From assembly GCF_019797865.1 (NCBI RefSeq), contig NZ_CP081869.1, positions 3,001,501 through 3,065,500 on the forward strand: a stretch of DNA of 64,000 nucleotides, given 5' to 3'. Below are positions 49,800-59,882 of the stretch, one piece after another (the stretch's first letter is position 1; every line of letters starts with the position of its first letter). This DNA is from Chenggangzhangella methanolivorans. GTDB lineage: Bacteria > Pseudomonadota > Alphaproteobacteria > Rhizobiales > Methylopilaceae. A program made the position numbers and the translations under genes. Under the pieces are notes generated by a model. It did no database searches, was not told where the DNA came from, and was given only the letters and a program-made list of their open reading frames with translations.

Positions 49800-50360
49800 A
49801 TGACCGATCCTGCCCCGCTCATCCTCACTTTGCGCCTCGACGCCGACCGTCAGGCCCGCTTCGACGCCCTGCGCGCGATGTACTTCCCGCCTGAGCGGAA
49901 TTTCCTCGCCGCTCACGTCACGCTGTTTCACAAGCTGCCGGGCGACGCGCTTTCGGCGATCGTCTTTCGGCTCTCGCGCCTCGCCGAAGGAACGCCGCCC
50001 CCAGAAGTCAAGGTCGAGGCGCCCTACCTCATCGGGCGCGGCGTCGCGTTTCGACTGGCCTCGCCGGCCGCGGACGCGCTCCGTCGCGACCTCGCGCAGG
50101 ACTGGCGCGATTGGCTGACGCCGCAGGACCGAGGGAAGAGCCGCCTCCACGTCACCGTCCAGAACAAGGTCTTGGCCGCCGAGGCCAAGGCTCTGCTGTC
50201 CAACCTGTCGCCGGACTTTTCGCCGAGCGCGTTCAAGAGCCCGGGTCTCGATCTCTGGCGCTACCTCGGCGGCCCGTGGGAACATGAAGCGGGTTTCGAG
50301 TTCACCGCCGTCTCCGCCCCTCTCCCGCTTGCGGGAGAGGGTAAGGGTGAGGGACGATAG
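49800..50360 (+). CDS. 2'-5' RNA ligase / LigT-fold (2H phosphoesterase) protein
   Basis: This 186-residue protein has two HxT motifs, AAHVTLFHKLP near residue 40 and RLHVTVQNKVL near residue 118, that form the active site of 2H phosphoesterases. The rest (LILTLRLDADRQARFDALRA, GPWEHEAGFEFTAVS) fits the LigT-like fold. Such enzymes act on 2',3'-cyclic phosphates or 2'-5' bonds in RNA; the substrate here is unknown. The last 13 residues (PLPLAGEGKGEGR) are encoded by a dispersed palindromic repeat, so the natural C-terminus has been extended by it. The gene is bracketed by two repeat elements. Confidence 0.85.
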   Translation: MTDPAPLILTLRLDADRQARFDALRAMYFPPERNFLAAHVTLFHKLPGDALSAIVFRLSRLAEGTPPPEVKVEAPYLIGRGVAFRLASPAADALRRDLAQDWRDWLTPQDRGKSRLHVTVQNKVLAAEAKALLSNLSPDFSPSAFKSPGLDLWRYLGGPWEHEAGFEFTAVSAPLPLAGEGKGEGR

Positions 50361-50460
50361 CGCTTCCGCGTCTTGGAGAAGCGCTTCCCAAGCGGACGCA
50401 CCCATTCTGAGATTTCGCCGCTCGCCCTCATCCTCACCTTCTCCCGCAAGCGGGAGAAGG
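50318..50460. repeat. Composite palindromic repeat overlapping the ligase gene end
   Basis: Two stems in inverted arrangement: CCCTCTCCCGC-TT-GCGGGAGAGGG (50318-50341) and CCTTCTCCCGC-AA-GCGGGAGAAGG (50437-50460). They are joined by a GGTAAGGGTGAGGG / CCCTCATCCTCACC pair. This type of element is common in Hyphomicrobiales. The left stem codes for the last residues of the ligase-like protein. Confidence 0.8.
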
Positions 50461-50546
50461 AGCCGGCCGCCGTCGCGCCTGAACAATCCAGCCTGTCGCC
50501 GCGACGTCTTCCGCTTCTCGCCCTCCTCGCCTACATAGCTGCGATC

Positions 50547-51554
50547 ATGACAGAGCAAGCTTCCATGAGCCTCCGCGAGGACGGCGACGACCGCATCCTG
50601 CCGTTCCAGATCGAGGCGCTGGACGTCCGAGGGCGCGTGGTCCGGCTCGGCCCCTCGATCGACGCTGTGATCGAGCGCCACGCCTATCCGCCGCAGGTCT
50701 CAAAGCTCCTCGGCGAGGCCGTGGCGCTGACGATTCTGCTCGGCTCCGCGCTTAAGATCGAAGGGCGCTTCCAGCTCCAGACCCGCTCCGACGGGCCGGT
50801 GGGCATGCTGGTGGTCGACTTCGAGGCGCCCGATCGCGTGCGGGCCTGCGCGCGTTTCGACAAGGAGCGGCTCTACGACGTGCGCGGCGCGGGCGCGCTG
50901 CTCGGCCATGGCCACATGGCGCTGACGATCGACCAGGGGCCGGAGATGTCGCGCTACCAGGGCGTCGTCGCGCTCGACGGCGGCACGCTCGAGGACGCGG
51001 CCCACGCCTACTTCCGGCAGTCCGAGCAGATCCCGACCAAGGTGCGTCTCGCGGTCGCCGAGAGCCTGAAGCCTGGCGACGCCCATGCCTGGCGGGCCGG
51101 CGGCATGCTCGTGCAGTTCCTGCCCGAGGCGCCGGAGCGCATGCGGGTCGCCGATCTCGATCCGGGCGACGCGCCGGACGGCGTCGAGCCGGCGGATCAG
51201 GAGGAGGACGACGCCTGGGTCGAGGCGCAGTCGCTCGTCGGCACCGTCGAGGACCACGAACTCACCGACCCGACGCTCGAGCCCGAGCGACTGCTCATTC
51301 GCCTGTTCAACGAGCGCGAGATCCGCGTGTTCGAGAGCCGTGGCGTGCGCGAGGCCTGCCGCTGCTCGCGCGAGCGGGTGCTCGGAATGCTGAAGAGTTT
51401 TACCGCCGAGGACCGCCGCGACATGCGCGCCGACGACGGCTCGATCGAGGTGACCTGCGACTTCTGCTCGTCGCGCTACGGGTTTTCGGTCGAGGAGGTG
51501 GCGGAGATCGACCGCGAGGCGCCGGACGGCACGGGCGAAGTCCAGATCGGCTGA
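50547..51554 (+). CDS. hslO: Redox-regulated chaperone Hsp33
   Basis: 335 residues. The N-terminal holdase domain has RLGPSIDAVIERHAYPPQVS, LKIEGRFQLQTRSDGPVGML and YFRQSEQIPTKVRLAVAES. The C-terminal zinc switch is ACRCSRERV (CxC) plus TCDFCSSRY (CxxC), whose cysteines form disulfides on oxidation and activate the chaperone. ATG 50547 opens before the conserved region. It lies downstream of arg genes, as in other alphaproteobacteria. Intact. Confidence 0.95.
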   Translation: MTEQASMSLREDGDDRILPFQIEALDVRGRVVRLGPSIDAVIERHAYPPQVSKLLGEAVALTILLGSALKIEGRFQLQTRSDGPVGMLVVDFEAPDRVRACARFDKERLYDVRGAGALLGHGHMALTIDQGPEMSRYQGVVALDGGTLEDAAHAYFRQSEQIPTKVRLAVAESLKPGDAHAWRAGGMLVQFLPEAPERMRVADLDPGDAPDGVEPADQEEDDAWVEAQSLVGTVEDHELTDPTLEPERLLIRLFNEREIRVFESRGVREACRCSRERVLGMLKSFTAEDRRDMRADDGSIEVTCDFCSSRYGFSVEEVAEIDREAPDGTGEVQIG

Positions 51555-51575
51555 CGTCCGCGCGCCTGCCGTCGC

Positions 51576-51603
51576 GTCATGCCCGGACAAGCCGAGGCAT
51601 GAC
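51576..51603. repeat. Short GTCATGCC / GGCATGAC palindrome
   Basis: Inverted repeat GTCATGCC ... GGCATGAC with a 12-base loop after hslO. Related copies lie at 32982-33013 (after mclA) and 53917-54009 (before the TRAP dctQ gene). A small dispersed family, possibly used as a terminator-like or REP-type element. Confidence 0.65.
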
Positions 51604-51630
51604 GAAGCGTTTTTCCGAAGCGATTGTGCT

Positions 51631-51813
51631 CTAGCGCGACGCCGTCGGTTTCGGCGCGCCCGCCGCTGAAGGCTCGCCCTCCTCGACGATGCGGATGTCG
51701 AGCGCCCGGCCGGGCGCCTCGAGTTCGCGCATCAACTCCGCGACCTCCTCGGAGGTCGACAGACTGACCGACATTTCAGGACCGATCGGGGTCCACTGGA
51801 CCACAAACGCCAT
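51631..51813 (-). CDS. Small conserved-looking protein of unknown function
   Basis: 60 residues: AFVVQWTPIGPEMSVSLSTS, then EEVAELMRELEAPGRALDIR and a Pro/Ala-rich tail. The first 45 residues could form a small alpha/beta unit. Codon use matches neighbouring genes. It lies between hslO (convergent) and the TRAP permease (same strand, 113 bases upstream). A preceding AT-rich stretch (51845-51900) suggests its own promoter. No family is recognised. Confidence 0.55.
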   Translation of the reverse strand: MAFVVQWTPIGPEMSVSLSTSEEVAELMRELEAPGRALDIRIVEEGEPSAAGAPKPTASR

Positions 51814-51926
51814 CGTCTCACGCCTCTTGCCGCAACGCATAATCCAACGCTGCATTGCACCATTATGCAAGAGGTCAAACGTCGTATCTCGATATTGGGT
51901 TCCCGGCGAAGGATCCCTCCACCGGG

Positions 51927-53270
51927 TTAGCCCGCTCCGCCTCCATAGAGGTAGTTCGGGAGCCAGAGGCCGATTGCCGGGAACGTGTAGTAGAGCACCA
52001 TCGAGAACAGCACGATGGCGAGGAACGGCATCACGCCGGCGAAGATCTCGTTGATCGTCACGTGCTTGGGCGCGACGCCCTTGAGGTAGAAGGGCGCCAT
52101 CGCGACCGGCGGCGACAGGAACGACGTCTGAACGTTCAGCGCGACCAGGATCCCGAAGAACAGCGGGTCGATGTTGTAGTGGCTGAGCAGCGGCAGGAAG
52201 ATCGGCAGGAAGATCACGATGATCTCGGTCCATTCCAGCGGCCAGCCCAGAATGAAGATGATCACCTGCGTCAGGATCAGGAACTGGATCGGCGTGAGAT
52301 CGAGCCCAATGATAAAATTCTCGACCACCGACTGTCCGCCGAGATAGGCGAACACGGCCGAGAACACGAAGGAGCCGACGAACAGCCAGCACACCATCGC
52401 GGAGGCTCGGGCCGTCAGGTAAACGGACTCCTGCAGCTTCTTGAAGGTGAGCTGGCGATAGGCGACCGCGAGCACCATCGCGCCCATGGCGCCGATGGCG
52501 GCGGCTTCCGAGGGCGTCGCGAAACCGCCGATGATCGCGCCGAGCACGCCCGAGATCAGCAGCGCGAGCGGCATGAACGAAGTCAGGAGCGCCCACATCA
52601 CCGCGAGATAGCTGTCGGCGCGCTTTTCGGGCGGCAGTTTCGGGGCGAGCGAGGGGTTCAGCAGCACGCGGATGACCACGTAGACGATGTAGAGGCCGGC
52701 CAGCATCAGCCCGGGGAAGAAGGCGGCGGCGTAGAGCTTGACCACCGAGACGCCCGCGGTCGCGCCGTAGAGGATGAGCATGACGCTCGGCGGGATCAGG
52801 ATACCGAGGCACCCGCCCGCGCAGACGACGCCGGCCGAAAGCTTGGTGTCGTAGCCCGCGCGCAGCATCGCGGGGAAGGCGAGCAGCCCCATCAGGGTCA
52901 CCACCGCGCCGACGATGCCGGTCGCGGTCGCAAACAGCGCGCAGGTCGCGAGCGTCGCGATCGCGAGCGAGCCGGGAAGGCCGCCGGCCGCGAGCTGGAT
53001 CGAGCGGAACAGCCGGTCGAGGATGTTGGCGCGCTCGACGAGGTAGCCCATGAACAGGAACAGCGGCACCGAGATCAGCACGTCGGAGGACATGACCGAA
53101 TAGGTGCGCTGGACGAACAGCTGGAACACCGTGTCGCCCATCGCGTAGAAGCCGAAGCCGACCCCGAGCGCCATCAGCGTGAAGGCGATCGGGAAGCCCA
53201 GCATCAGCAGCGCGACGAACAGCGCGAGCATGATCACGCCCATGGCGGGATCGGAGATATACGCGCTCAC
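51927..53270 (-). CDS. dctM: TRAP transporter large permease
   Basis: 447 residues with about twelve membrane helices. The start is GTG 53270 (SAYISDPAMGVIMLALFVAL), which overlaps the small subunit stop by 4 bases. FLFMGYLVERANILDRLF, GYDTKLSAGVVCAGGCLGIL and IPPSVMLILYGATAGVSV are typical DctM motifs. Near the end NVQTSFLSPPVAMAPFYLKG matches the family. It couples ion flow to uptake of a solute delivered by the periplasmic receptor; the substrate is probably an organic or keto acid. Confidence 0.94.
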   Translation of the reverse strand: MSAYISDPAMGVIMLALFVALLMLGFPIAFTLMALGVGFGFYAMGDTVFQLFVQRTYSVMSSDVLISVPLFLFMGYLVERANILDRLFRSIQLAAGGLPGSLAIATLATCALFATATGIVGAVVTLMGLLAFPAMLRAGYDTKLSAGVVCAGGCLGILIPPSVMLILYGATAGVSVVKLYAAAFFPGLMLAGLYIVYVVIRVLLNPSLAPKLPPEKRADSYLAVMWALLTSFMPLALLISGVLGAIIGGFATPSEAAAIGAMGAMVLAVAYRQLTFKKLQESVYLTARASAMVCWLFVGSFVFSAVFAYLGGQSVVENFIIGLDLTPIQFLILTQVIIFILGWPLEWTEIIVIFLPIFLPLLSHYNIDPLFFGILVALNVQTSFLSPPVAMAPFYLKGVAPKHVTINEIFAGVMPFLAIVLFSMVLYYTFPAIGLWLPNYLYGGGAG

Positions 53271-53881
53271 AGCTTGGCCTCGTCGACGTTGAGCTTGGAG
53301 GGATCGACCTTGACGCGGTTGGCCTCGGCCTCGGCGAGAATGAGGTTCTCGGTCTCCTCGACGTCGCTCTGCCGCTGGGGCCATTCGCCGGTCCGCAAGC
53401 AGATCCAGCAGCGCAGCACCTCGACGACGCCCTGCAGCGCCATCAGCACGCCGGTGATCGGGATGATCATCTTGAACGGCCACAGCAGCAGGCCGTCGGG
53501 CGAGAAGGAGCTGGTCTCCTGCGTCTCGTAGGAGAGCTCGAAGAACCAGAAGCCGGCGTAAACCATCGCCAGGATGCCGGGGAAGAAGAACAGGATGTAG
53601 AGGGCGAGATCGAGCCCCGCCTGCACGCGCGGGCTCCACTGCCGGTAGAGGAAATCGCCGCGCACATGCCCGTTGCGCGAGAGCGTGTAGGCCCCCGCCG
53701 ACATGAACAGGAGTCCGTAGAGCATGTAGCTCGCGTCGAACGCCCAGGTGGTCGGCTGCCCCCAGATGCGTCGGGACGCGACCTCGTAGGTGATGATGAA
53801 GGTCAGGACGACGATCGACCACGCGAAGAACTTGCCGATCGCCGCGTTGAAGCGGTCGACGGCCAGAAGCCAGCTTTGCAT
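53267..53881 (-). CDS. dctQ: TRAP transporter small permease
   Basis: 204 residues with four membrane helices. The N-terminus AVDRFNAAIGKFFAWSIVVL and ASRRIWGQPTTWAFDASYML are characteristic of the DctQ subunits paired with TakP-type receptors (mannitol/chloroaromatic or keto-acid group). Its C-terminal cytoplasmic tail is charged (EEAEANRV-type). It overlaps dctM. The 176-base gap to dctP contains a palindromic repeat. Confidence 0.93.
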   Translation of the reverse strand: MQSWLLAVDRFNAAIGKFFAWSIVVLTFIITYEVASRRIWGQPTTWAFDASYMLYGLLFMSAGAYTLSRNGHVRGDFLYRQWSPRVQAGLDLALYILFFFPGILAMVYAGFWFFELSYETQETSSFSPDGLLLWPFKMIIPITGVLMALQGVVEVLRCWICLRTGEWPQRQSDVEETENLILAEAEANRVKVDPSKLNVDEAKL

Positions 53882-53916
53882 GCGCTTTCCCCGACGCGGA
53901 CGCTGGAACCTCAGCC

Positions 53917-54009
53917 GTCATGCCCGCGCCTTGCGGGCGTCCACGACGTGTCCGCAGGGCGCTGCGCCTTGCGTCCAGGTCGTGAATGCCCCGCTGCGCC
54001 GGACATGAC
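53917..54009. repeat. Palindromic repeat between dctP and dctQ
   Basis: Ends CCGTCATG... and ...CATGAC with inner pairs CCACGACGTG and AGGTCGTG, in the dctP-dctQ gap. It belongs to the GTCATGCC family seen twice more in the window. In the transcript it would fold into a long stem and may set a higher level of receptor than permease, as is common for TRAP operons. Confidence 0.6.
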
Positions 54010-54057
54010 AGGCTGGATGAAGGGGCGGCCGTCAGACGGCGGCCGCCCTCTTGTCGC

Positions 54058-55191
54058 TTACGCCTGAGCGAAGAAGTGCTCGTAGGCGAGGTCGCGCGGG
54101 GCCTCCATCTCGCGCGTCATGCCGACGACGCGCTTGGCGAAGGTTTTCTGGCTCTCGATGACCTTCTGGAAGAAGGGGTCCTGGGTGTTGGCGATCACCT
54201 TGTCCCAGGCCTTCAGCTGCGCCTCGAGAATGGACTTCGGCGTCGGGATCACCTTGACGCCCGCCGCCTTGATGGCCTCGAGATCCTTCGAGTAGCGATC
54301 CTGCGCCTTCCACGACATGTCGGCCGAGGCCGCCTCCGCGGCGTATTTGACGATCGCCTGCACCTCGGCCGGAAGCCCCTCGAACTTCCTCTTGTTGAAG
54401 AGGATCTCGAAACACTCCAGCGCCTGGTGGTAGCTCTGGACCATGTAGACCTTCGACACGTCCGGGAAGCCCAGCACCTTGTCGGACGACGGGTTGTTGA
54501 ACTCCGCCCCGTCGATCAGGCCGCGGTCGATCGCGGGCACGATCTCGCCGGCCGGCAGGATCGTGACGGCCGCGCCCATCTCCTTGGCGAGGTCGGCCCC
54601 GAGCCCCACGGTGCGGTACTTCTGGCCCTTGAAGGCCTCCGGGCCGTCGAGCTCTTTCTTGAACCAGCCGAAGGGCTGCGTGGGCATCGGCCCCGACAGG
54701 AACCCGCGGATGTTGAGCTTCAGCACCTGCTGGGTCAGCTCGTCATAGAGCTCCTGGCCGCCGCCGTAGCGCACCCAGGACAGGAGCTGGTTGGCGTTCC
54801 AGCCGAAGGGCGGGGCGGTGCCGAACAGCGAGAACGACTTGTTCTTGCCGTACCAGTAGGCCGCGACGCCGTGGCCTCCGTCGAGCACGCCGGTCGAGAC
54901 CGCGTCGAGCAGCTGGAAGGCCGGCACCACGGCGCCCGCCTGCAGCAGTTCGATCTGGATGCGGCCGGCGCCCATCTCGTTGACGCGCTTCACGAAGTCC
55001 GAAGCGAACTCGTGGAAGATGTCCTTGTTGGGCCAGGTGGACTGAAACTTCAGCCGCACCGCCGCCTGGGCGCGGACGACGCTCGGCGTCGACAGGCCCG
55101 CAGCCGCCACGGCGGCGCCTGCGAGAAACTTACGCCGGCCGGAATTCGACGCTTCTGCCGCCGGGAGCGGCGGGTCTTCGCTGCTGTTCAC
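54058..55191 (-). CDS. dctP: TRAP transporter periplasmic receptor
   Basis: 377 residues. A twin-arginine signal NSGRRKFLAGAAVAAAGLST is clear. The mature DctP domain shows LKFQSTWPNKDIFHEFASDF, RVNEMGAGRIQIELLQAGAV, KYRTVGLGADLAKEMGAAVT and DGAEFNNPSSDKVLGFPDVS. The last, with the preceding Arg, resembles the TakP group that binds 2-oxo acids as metal salts. Tat export fits a protein that folds in the cytoplasm. First gene of the dctPQM operon; divergent from apaG. Confidence 0.93.
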   Translation of the reverse strand: MNSSEDPPLPAAEASNSGRRKFLAGAAVAAAGLSTPSVVRAQAAVRLKFQSTWPNKDIFHEFASDFVKRVNEMGAGRIQIELLQAGAVVPAFQLLDAVSTGVLDGGHGVAAYWYGKNKSFSLFGTAPPFGWNANQLLSWVRYGGGQELYDELTQQVLKLNIRGFLSGPMPTQPFGWFKKELDGPEAFKGQKYRTVGLGADLAKEMGAAVTILPAGEIVPAIDRGLIDGAEFNNPSSDKVLGFPDVSKVYMVQSYHQALECFEILFNKRKFEGLPAEVQAIVKYAAEAASADMSWKAQDRYSKDLEAIKAAGVKVIPTPKSILEAQLKAWDKVIANTQDPFFQKVIESQKTFAKRVVGMTREMEAPRDLAYEHFFAQA

Positions 55192-55465
55192 GGAAGTCTC
55201 CCCTTGGTCGCGCGCGGGCCCTTTTGTTGAGCGCAGCGGCGTGTTTACGCGCCTTCTTTTCGTGGGCGCGTTTGCGTTTCCTCGGGCCGGTCGTCGTTTG
55301 TCGTTTGCTGGCCCTCATCAAGTAAATGCGAGCGCTCGACGCCGATCAAGCCGATTTTGGCGCGCCACACGCCAGTTGCGCCCGGCGTCGATCACATCTG
55401 CGAGTATCGCCGCGGCTTCGTCGGCTTGACGCCTTGCTGTTTCAGGCGCTTAAGCTCTGCGGACC

Positions 55466-55897
55466 ATGTCCGAGACGCCCGCCGCACCCCAGGCCGAAGA
55501 GCACTGCTGGACCGCGATCACGCGGGCGATCCGGGTGACGGTGACGCCGCGCTTCCTGCCGGCGGACTCCGAGCCCGCCGAGGACCGCTACGTCTTCGCC
55601 TACACGGTCGAGATCGTGAACGAGGGCGCCGAGACCGTGCGTCTGATCGCGCGGCACTGGCGCATCACTGACGGGCGCGGCCGCACCGAGGAGGTGCGGG
55701 GGCCGGGCGTCGTCGGCGAGCAGCCGACGCTGGGGCCGGGCCAGTCCTTCACCTATACGAGCGGCGCGCCGCTGCCGACGCCCTCCGGCATCATGGTCGG
55801 CGACTACCACATGATGACGGACGCGGGTCAGCCCTTCGACGTCGCGATCCCGGCGTTCGCGCTCGAAAGCCCCTTCGCGCGCCGCACGCTGCACTGA
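55466..55897 (+). CDS. apaG: ApaG (Co2+/Mg2+ efflux-associated) protein
   Basis: 143 residues with the FN3-like ApaG fold: YVFAYTVEIVNEGAETVRLI, RHWRITDGRGRTEEVRGPGV and GQSFTYTSGAPLPTPSGIMV match the family signature. The exact molecular role is not settled; mutants elsewhere show cation-efflux effects. No apaH or ksgA gene is adjacent, unlike in enterobacteria. The 270-base region upstream is divergent from the TRAP operon. Confidence 0.92.
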   Translation: MSETPAAPQAEEHCWTAITRAIRVTVTPRFLPADSEPAEDRYVFAYTVEIVNEGAETVRLIARHWRITDGRGRTEEVRGPGVVGEQPTLGPGQSFTYTSGAPLPTPSGIMVGDYHMMTDAGQPFDVAIPAFALESPFARRTLH

Positions 55898-55918
55898 AGG
55901 TCGTCGCGCCGGACCGCG

Positions 55919-57396
55919 TCAGTGGGCCGGCCGCGGCGCCGCGCTCTCCTTGTCATGCTCGCCGAACCGCTCGACCATGGTGGCGCTCGCCTCGTTGAGG
56001 CCGACGACCGAGACCTCGAGGCCTCGGCTGCGCGCCTTGATCACGACGCGGTCGAGCGCGGCGACTGCCGAGATATCCCAGAAATGCGCCGCCGAGACTT
56101 CGATTACGAGTCGGTCGACGTCCTCGAGAAGATCGATTTCGTCCGCGAAGGCGCCGGCGGATGCGAAGAACACCTGGCCGGCGACGCGGTAGGTCCGCGT
56201 CCTTCCGTCGTCCGACAGTGACGAGGTCACGCGGTTGAGGCGCGAGACCTTCCCGGCGAAGAACACGCCCGACAGCAGCACGCCCACGATCACGCCTTTG
56301 GCGAGATCGTGGGTCGCCACCACGGTCGCGACGGTCGCCAGCATCACGACCGAGGACGGCCAGGGATTGGTGGCGAGCCGCTTCAGCGAGCCCCACTGGA
56401 AGGTGTTGAGCGACACCATGATCATGACGGCGGTGAGGGCCGCCACCGGAACGAGCTTGAGCAGGTCCTGAAGCAGGACGAGGAGGATCAGCAGGAAGGC
56501 CCCGGCTGTGAAGGTCGAGAGCCGCCCGCGCGCGCCGAACGAGACGTTGATCACCGACTGGCCGATCATCGCGCAGCCGCCCATGCCGCCGAAGACGGCC
56601 GAGGCCATGTTGGCCGCGCCCTGGCCGAGGCATTCTCGGTTTTTCGATGAGGGCGTGTCCGTCATGTCGTCGACGATCTGTGCGGTCAGCAGCGACTCCA
56701 GCAGCCCTACGGCCGCAAGCGTCAGCGCGAAGGGCGCGATGATCCGAAGCGTCTCGAAGGTGAGGGGAACCTGCGGAAGTCCGAAGCCCGGAAGCGTCGA
56801 CGGCAACTCGCCGAAATGGGTGACGGTGCGGACGTCGAGGCCGAGCCATCCGGTCAGCCCCGTCAGGACCACGATGGCGACGAGCGGCGACGGGATCGCG
56901 GGTGGTGAGCCCGGCAGCGCGTAGATGATGGCGAGGCCGAGCGCGATCAGCGCATAGGTCGCGGACGTGACGTGAACGAGCTCGGGAAGCTGGGCGAGAA
57001 AGATCAGGATCGCGAGCGCGTTGACGAAGCCGGTCATCACCGACTGCGACACGGAGCGCATCAGCCGGCCGAGCTTCAGCAGCCGCGATGATCTGGAACA
57101 CGCCCATCAGGATGGTGGCGGCGAACAGATATTCGACGCCGTGCTCCTTCACGAGCGGCGTCATGACGACCGCCGTGGCGGCGGTGGCGGCCCGAAATCA
57201 TCGCGGGCCGGCCGCCCACGATGGAGATGACGATCGCGATCACGACCGAGGCGTAGAGGCCGACCTTGGGATCGACGCCGGCGATGACCGAGAAGCCGAT
57301 CGCCTCCGGGATCAGCGCGATGGCGACCACGAGGCCGGACAGGACGTCGGCGCGAACGCGCGACAGCCGGCCGGCTGCGGGAGACGTTTGAGACAT
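55919..57396 (-). CDS. Second SulP family anion transporter with STAS domain; two frameshifts
   Basis: About 493 residues after correction. It starts [20 protein letters not shown], then [20 protein letters not shown] and [20 protein letters not shown]. Single-base losses occur near 57190 and 57083. It continues [40 protein letters not shown] and a STAS domain ([20 protein letters not shown]). The motif [20 protein letters not shown] is typical of bacterial SulP. Sulfate or bicarbonate are both possible. Unlike the first SulP it has no carbonic anhydrase partner. Confidence 0.85.
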
Positions 57397-57689
57397 GGAG
57401 GTTTCCGCAAGACGCGAGCGCTCGCCGCCGCGGAGCGCGGGGGCGTTAAAGCTCATGGGGTCGATTGCGTGGTCCGGCGGATCGGCGGCCGGAAGAGCCA
57501 CCCGGGCTTGCACCGGGTCCGAGCGAGTAAGGCCATCTATGCAGATGGAATGCTGCGCTGCAACGCGAAATTCGCCGCTCTCGGATTTCCGCGACGATGG
57601 TCTTCGCCGGCTCCCGCTCGCAGATGGAGACGAGAGCCGGCCGACCGACCCGGGACGCTGGAGCCGCCCGAAGGCCGCTGCGCCGAAGC

Positions 57690-59519
57690 TCAGACCGCGG
57701 GGGCCGGAGCCTCCGCGCCGGCGGGCTTCTGGTCGATGATCTTGCCTTCCTTGCGCGGCTTGGTGAGCGGCGTCGGCACGGGGGCGTTGCCCTTCAGGAG
57801 GTCGAGCCCGGAATGGATGTCGCCCGCGACCTGCAGGTCGAGGCGCTCGACGTCGCGGCGGCGGACGTCCTCGGTGATCTCCGCGGCTTCGTCCTCCGGC
57901 ACGCCGAGCGCGACCAGGGCCGCCTCGCCGAACGTCATGGCCGACTCGAAGGTCTCGCGGATCTGGTAGTCGACGCCGGTCCGGATCAGGTCGATCGCGT
58001 GGCCGCGGTCGAAGGCCCGCACCAGGAGCTTGGCCATCGGGAACTCGGCCTTGATGAGCTCGACGATCTTCTCCGACGTCTCCTGCTTGTCGACGCAGAC
58101 GAGGATCGCGCCCGCCTCGCCGGCGCCCGAGGCGTGGAGCGTGTCGAGCCGCGTTCCGTCGCCGTAATAGACCTTGTAGCCGAAGGTCGCCGCCGCCTCG
58201 ATCATCTCGACGTCGGTCTCGATGATCGAGATGTCGAAGCCGCGCGCGAGCAGCGACTGGCTCGCCACCTGCGCGAAGCGGCCGAAGCCGATGACGAGCA
58301 CTTGGCCGGTGAGCCCCTCGGCCGCGTCGACGCCGTCGAGCGACTGCTTGGCCGGCGGCATCAGGCGCTTCAGCGCGAGGGCGGTGAGCGGGGTCAGCGC
58401 CATCGACAGGATCACGACCGCGGTGAAGATCGCGTTGGTGGGCGCGTCCATGATCCCGACCGCGGCGGCGGCCGAGTAGAGCACGAAGGCGAATTCGCCG
58501 CCCTGCGCGAACAGCGCGACGCGGTCGATCCCCTCGCGGTTCGAAGAGCCGAGCGCGCGGGCGACGCCGAAGATCGCCGTCGACTTCACCGCGATGAACA
58601 GCGCCGTAAAGCCCAGGATCGTCGGCCAGTGCGCGGCGATCGCCGACAGGTCGAGCGACATGCCGACGGCGAGGAAGAACAGGCCGAGCAGGATGCCGCG
58701 GAACGGCTCGATGTCGGTCTCGAGCTGATGGCGGAAAGTGGATTCCGACAGCAGCACGCCGGCCAAAAACGCGCCCATCGCCATCGAGAGGCCGCCGAGC
58801 GCCATCAGCAGCGCCGATCCGAGCACGACGAGCAGCGCCGCCGCCGTCATCACCTCGCGGGCCTGGGCTTTGGCGAGGATCTTGAACATCGGGTTGAGCA
58901 GATAACGGCCGGCGAGCACGAGCCCCGCGATCGCGCCGATCGCGATCCCGATCTCGAGCACGCGGTCCGATGAGGTCTCGGCGGCTCCCGCCGGCGCGAT
59001 GAAGGCGACGATCGCAAGCAGGGGCACGATGGCGAGGTCTTCGAGCAGAAGGATCGAGACGGCCTTCTGCCCCTGCGCCGTCGAGGTCTCGCCGCGCTCG
59101 TCCAGCATCTGCATGACGACCGCGGTCGAGGACAGCACGAAGCCCATTCCGGCGACGAAGGCGACGCTCAGGTCGAGGCCCGAGAGATAGCCCGCGAGCG
59201 TCAGCAGCGCGCCGCTCGCGGCGACCTGCCCCGCGCCGAGCCCAAAGATCTCGCGCCGCAGCCCCCACAGCCGGGAGGGCTGCATTTCGAGCCCGATCAC
59301 GAACAGCAGCATGATCACGCCGAATTCGGCGATGTGCAGGATGGTGGCGGGATCGGAAAACAGCTTCAGGCCGAACGGCCCGATCACGAGGCCGGCGGCG
59401 AAATAGCCGAGCACCGAGCCAAGGCCGAGCCGCTTGAAGATGGGCACGGCGACGACGCCGGCTCCCAGCAACGCCACCACCTGAACAAGTTCGCTTTGGC
59501 CTGCGGCCGCCATCAGCAT
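57690..59519 (-). CDS. kefB: Kef-type K+/H+ antiporter with NAD-binding (TrkA-N) domain
   Basis: 609 residues. The CPA2 membrane part covers about residues 1-385 ([60 protein letters not shown]). The RCK/TrkA-N domain follows ([40 protein letters not shown]). A Pro/Lys-rich tail follows. In KefB/KefC gating depends on glutathione adducts, which would suit protection from electrophiles such as formaldehyde in a methylotroph; this is inference. No KefG/KefF partner is adjacent. The gap to the SulP gene (about 290 bases) has a small stem CCATCT-ATGC-AGATGG but no gene. Confidence 0.92.
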   Translation of the reverse strand: MLMAAAGQSELVQVVALLGAGVVAVPIFKRLGLGSVLGYFAAGLVIGPFGLKLFSDPATILHIAEFGVIMLLFVIGLEMQPSRLWGLRREIFGLGAGQVAASGALLTLAGYLSGLDLSVAFVAGMGFVLSSTAVVMQMLDERGETSTAQGQKAVSILLLEDLAIVPLLAIVAFIAPAGAAETSSDRVLEIGIAIGAIAGLVLAGRYLLNPMFKILAKAQAREVMTAAALLVVLGSALLMALGGLSMAMGAFLAGVLLSESTFRHQLETDIEPFRGILLGLFFLAVGMSLDLSAIAAHWPTILGFTALFIAVKSTAIFGVARALGSSNREGIDRVALFAQGGEFAFVLYSAAAAVGIMDAPTNAIFTAVVILSMALTPLTALALKRLMPPAKQSLDGVDAAEGLTGQVLVIGFGRFAQVASQSLLARGFDISIIETDVEMIEAAATFGYKVYYGDGTRLDTLHASGAGEAGAILVCVDKQETSEKIVELIKAEFPMAKLLVRAFDRGHAIDLIRTGVDYQIRETFESAMTFGEAALVALGVPEDEAAEITEDVRRRDVERLDLQVAGDIHSGLDLLKGNAPVPTPLTKPRKEGKIIDQKPAGAEAPAPAV

Positions 59520-59882
59520 TTTCCCCGACTAACTGGTCCCGACGCTTTCCCTTACGACGCGATCGTCTTCCGCCCCAGAAGCGATCTGGGTCGATCACAA
59601 ATTGCTGAAGCGGCGTCGGACGGCGTCTCCGTTCAGGCAAGAGAGGCGCCGCGCCCGGCGCCCTGCGGCGCCGTTGCCGCGCAAGCAAAAGGTATAGTCG
59701 CGCCGCCTGCCGCTTCGACGAAACGATCCTATTCGCCGGTCGAGAGTGTGATAGGGCTGGCCGCGCGAGTCACGCTGGCGCCGAAAGGCTCGCCTGCCCG
59801 CCAAGCTGCGCCGGAAGCGGCGTGCAATCTGAATGAAACGGTTCCGCGCCGATCGTCTTGGCGCCCCGAAAGCGAGTGCGGC
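59520..59882. other. Divergent intergenic region between kefB and desaturase
   Basis: About 360 bases with the starts of two divergent genes. It includes an AT-rich AAAGGTATAGTC (near 59688-59699) that may be part of a promoter, and the frame of the desaturase remains open upstream. No gene or strong repeat is supported. Confidence 0.3.
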
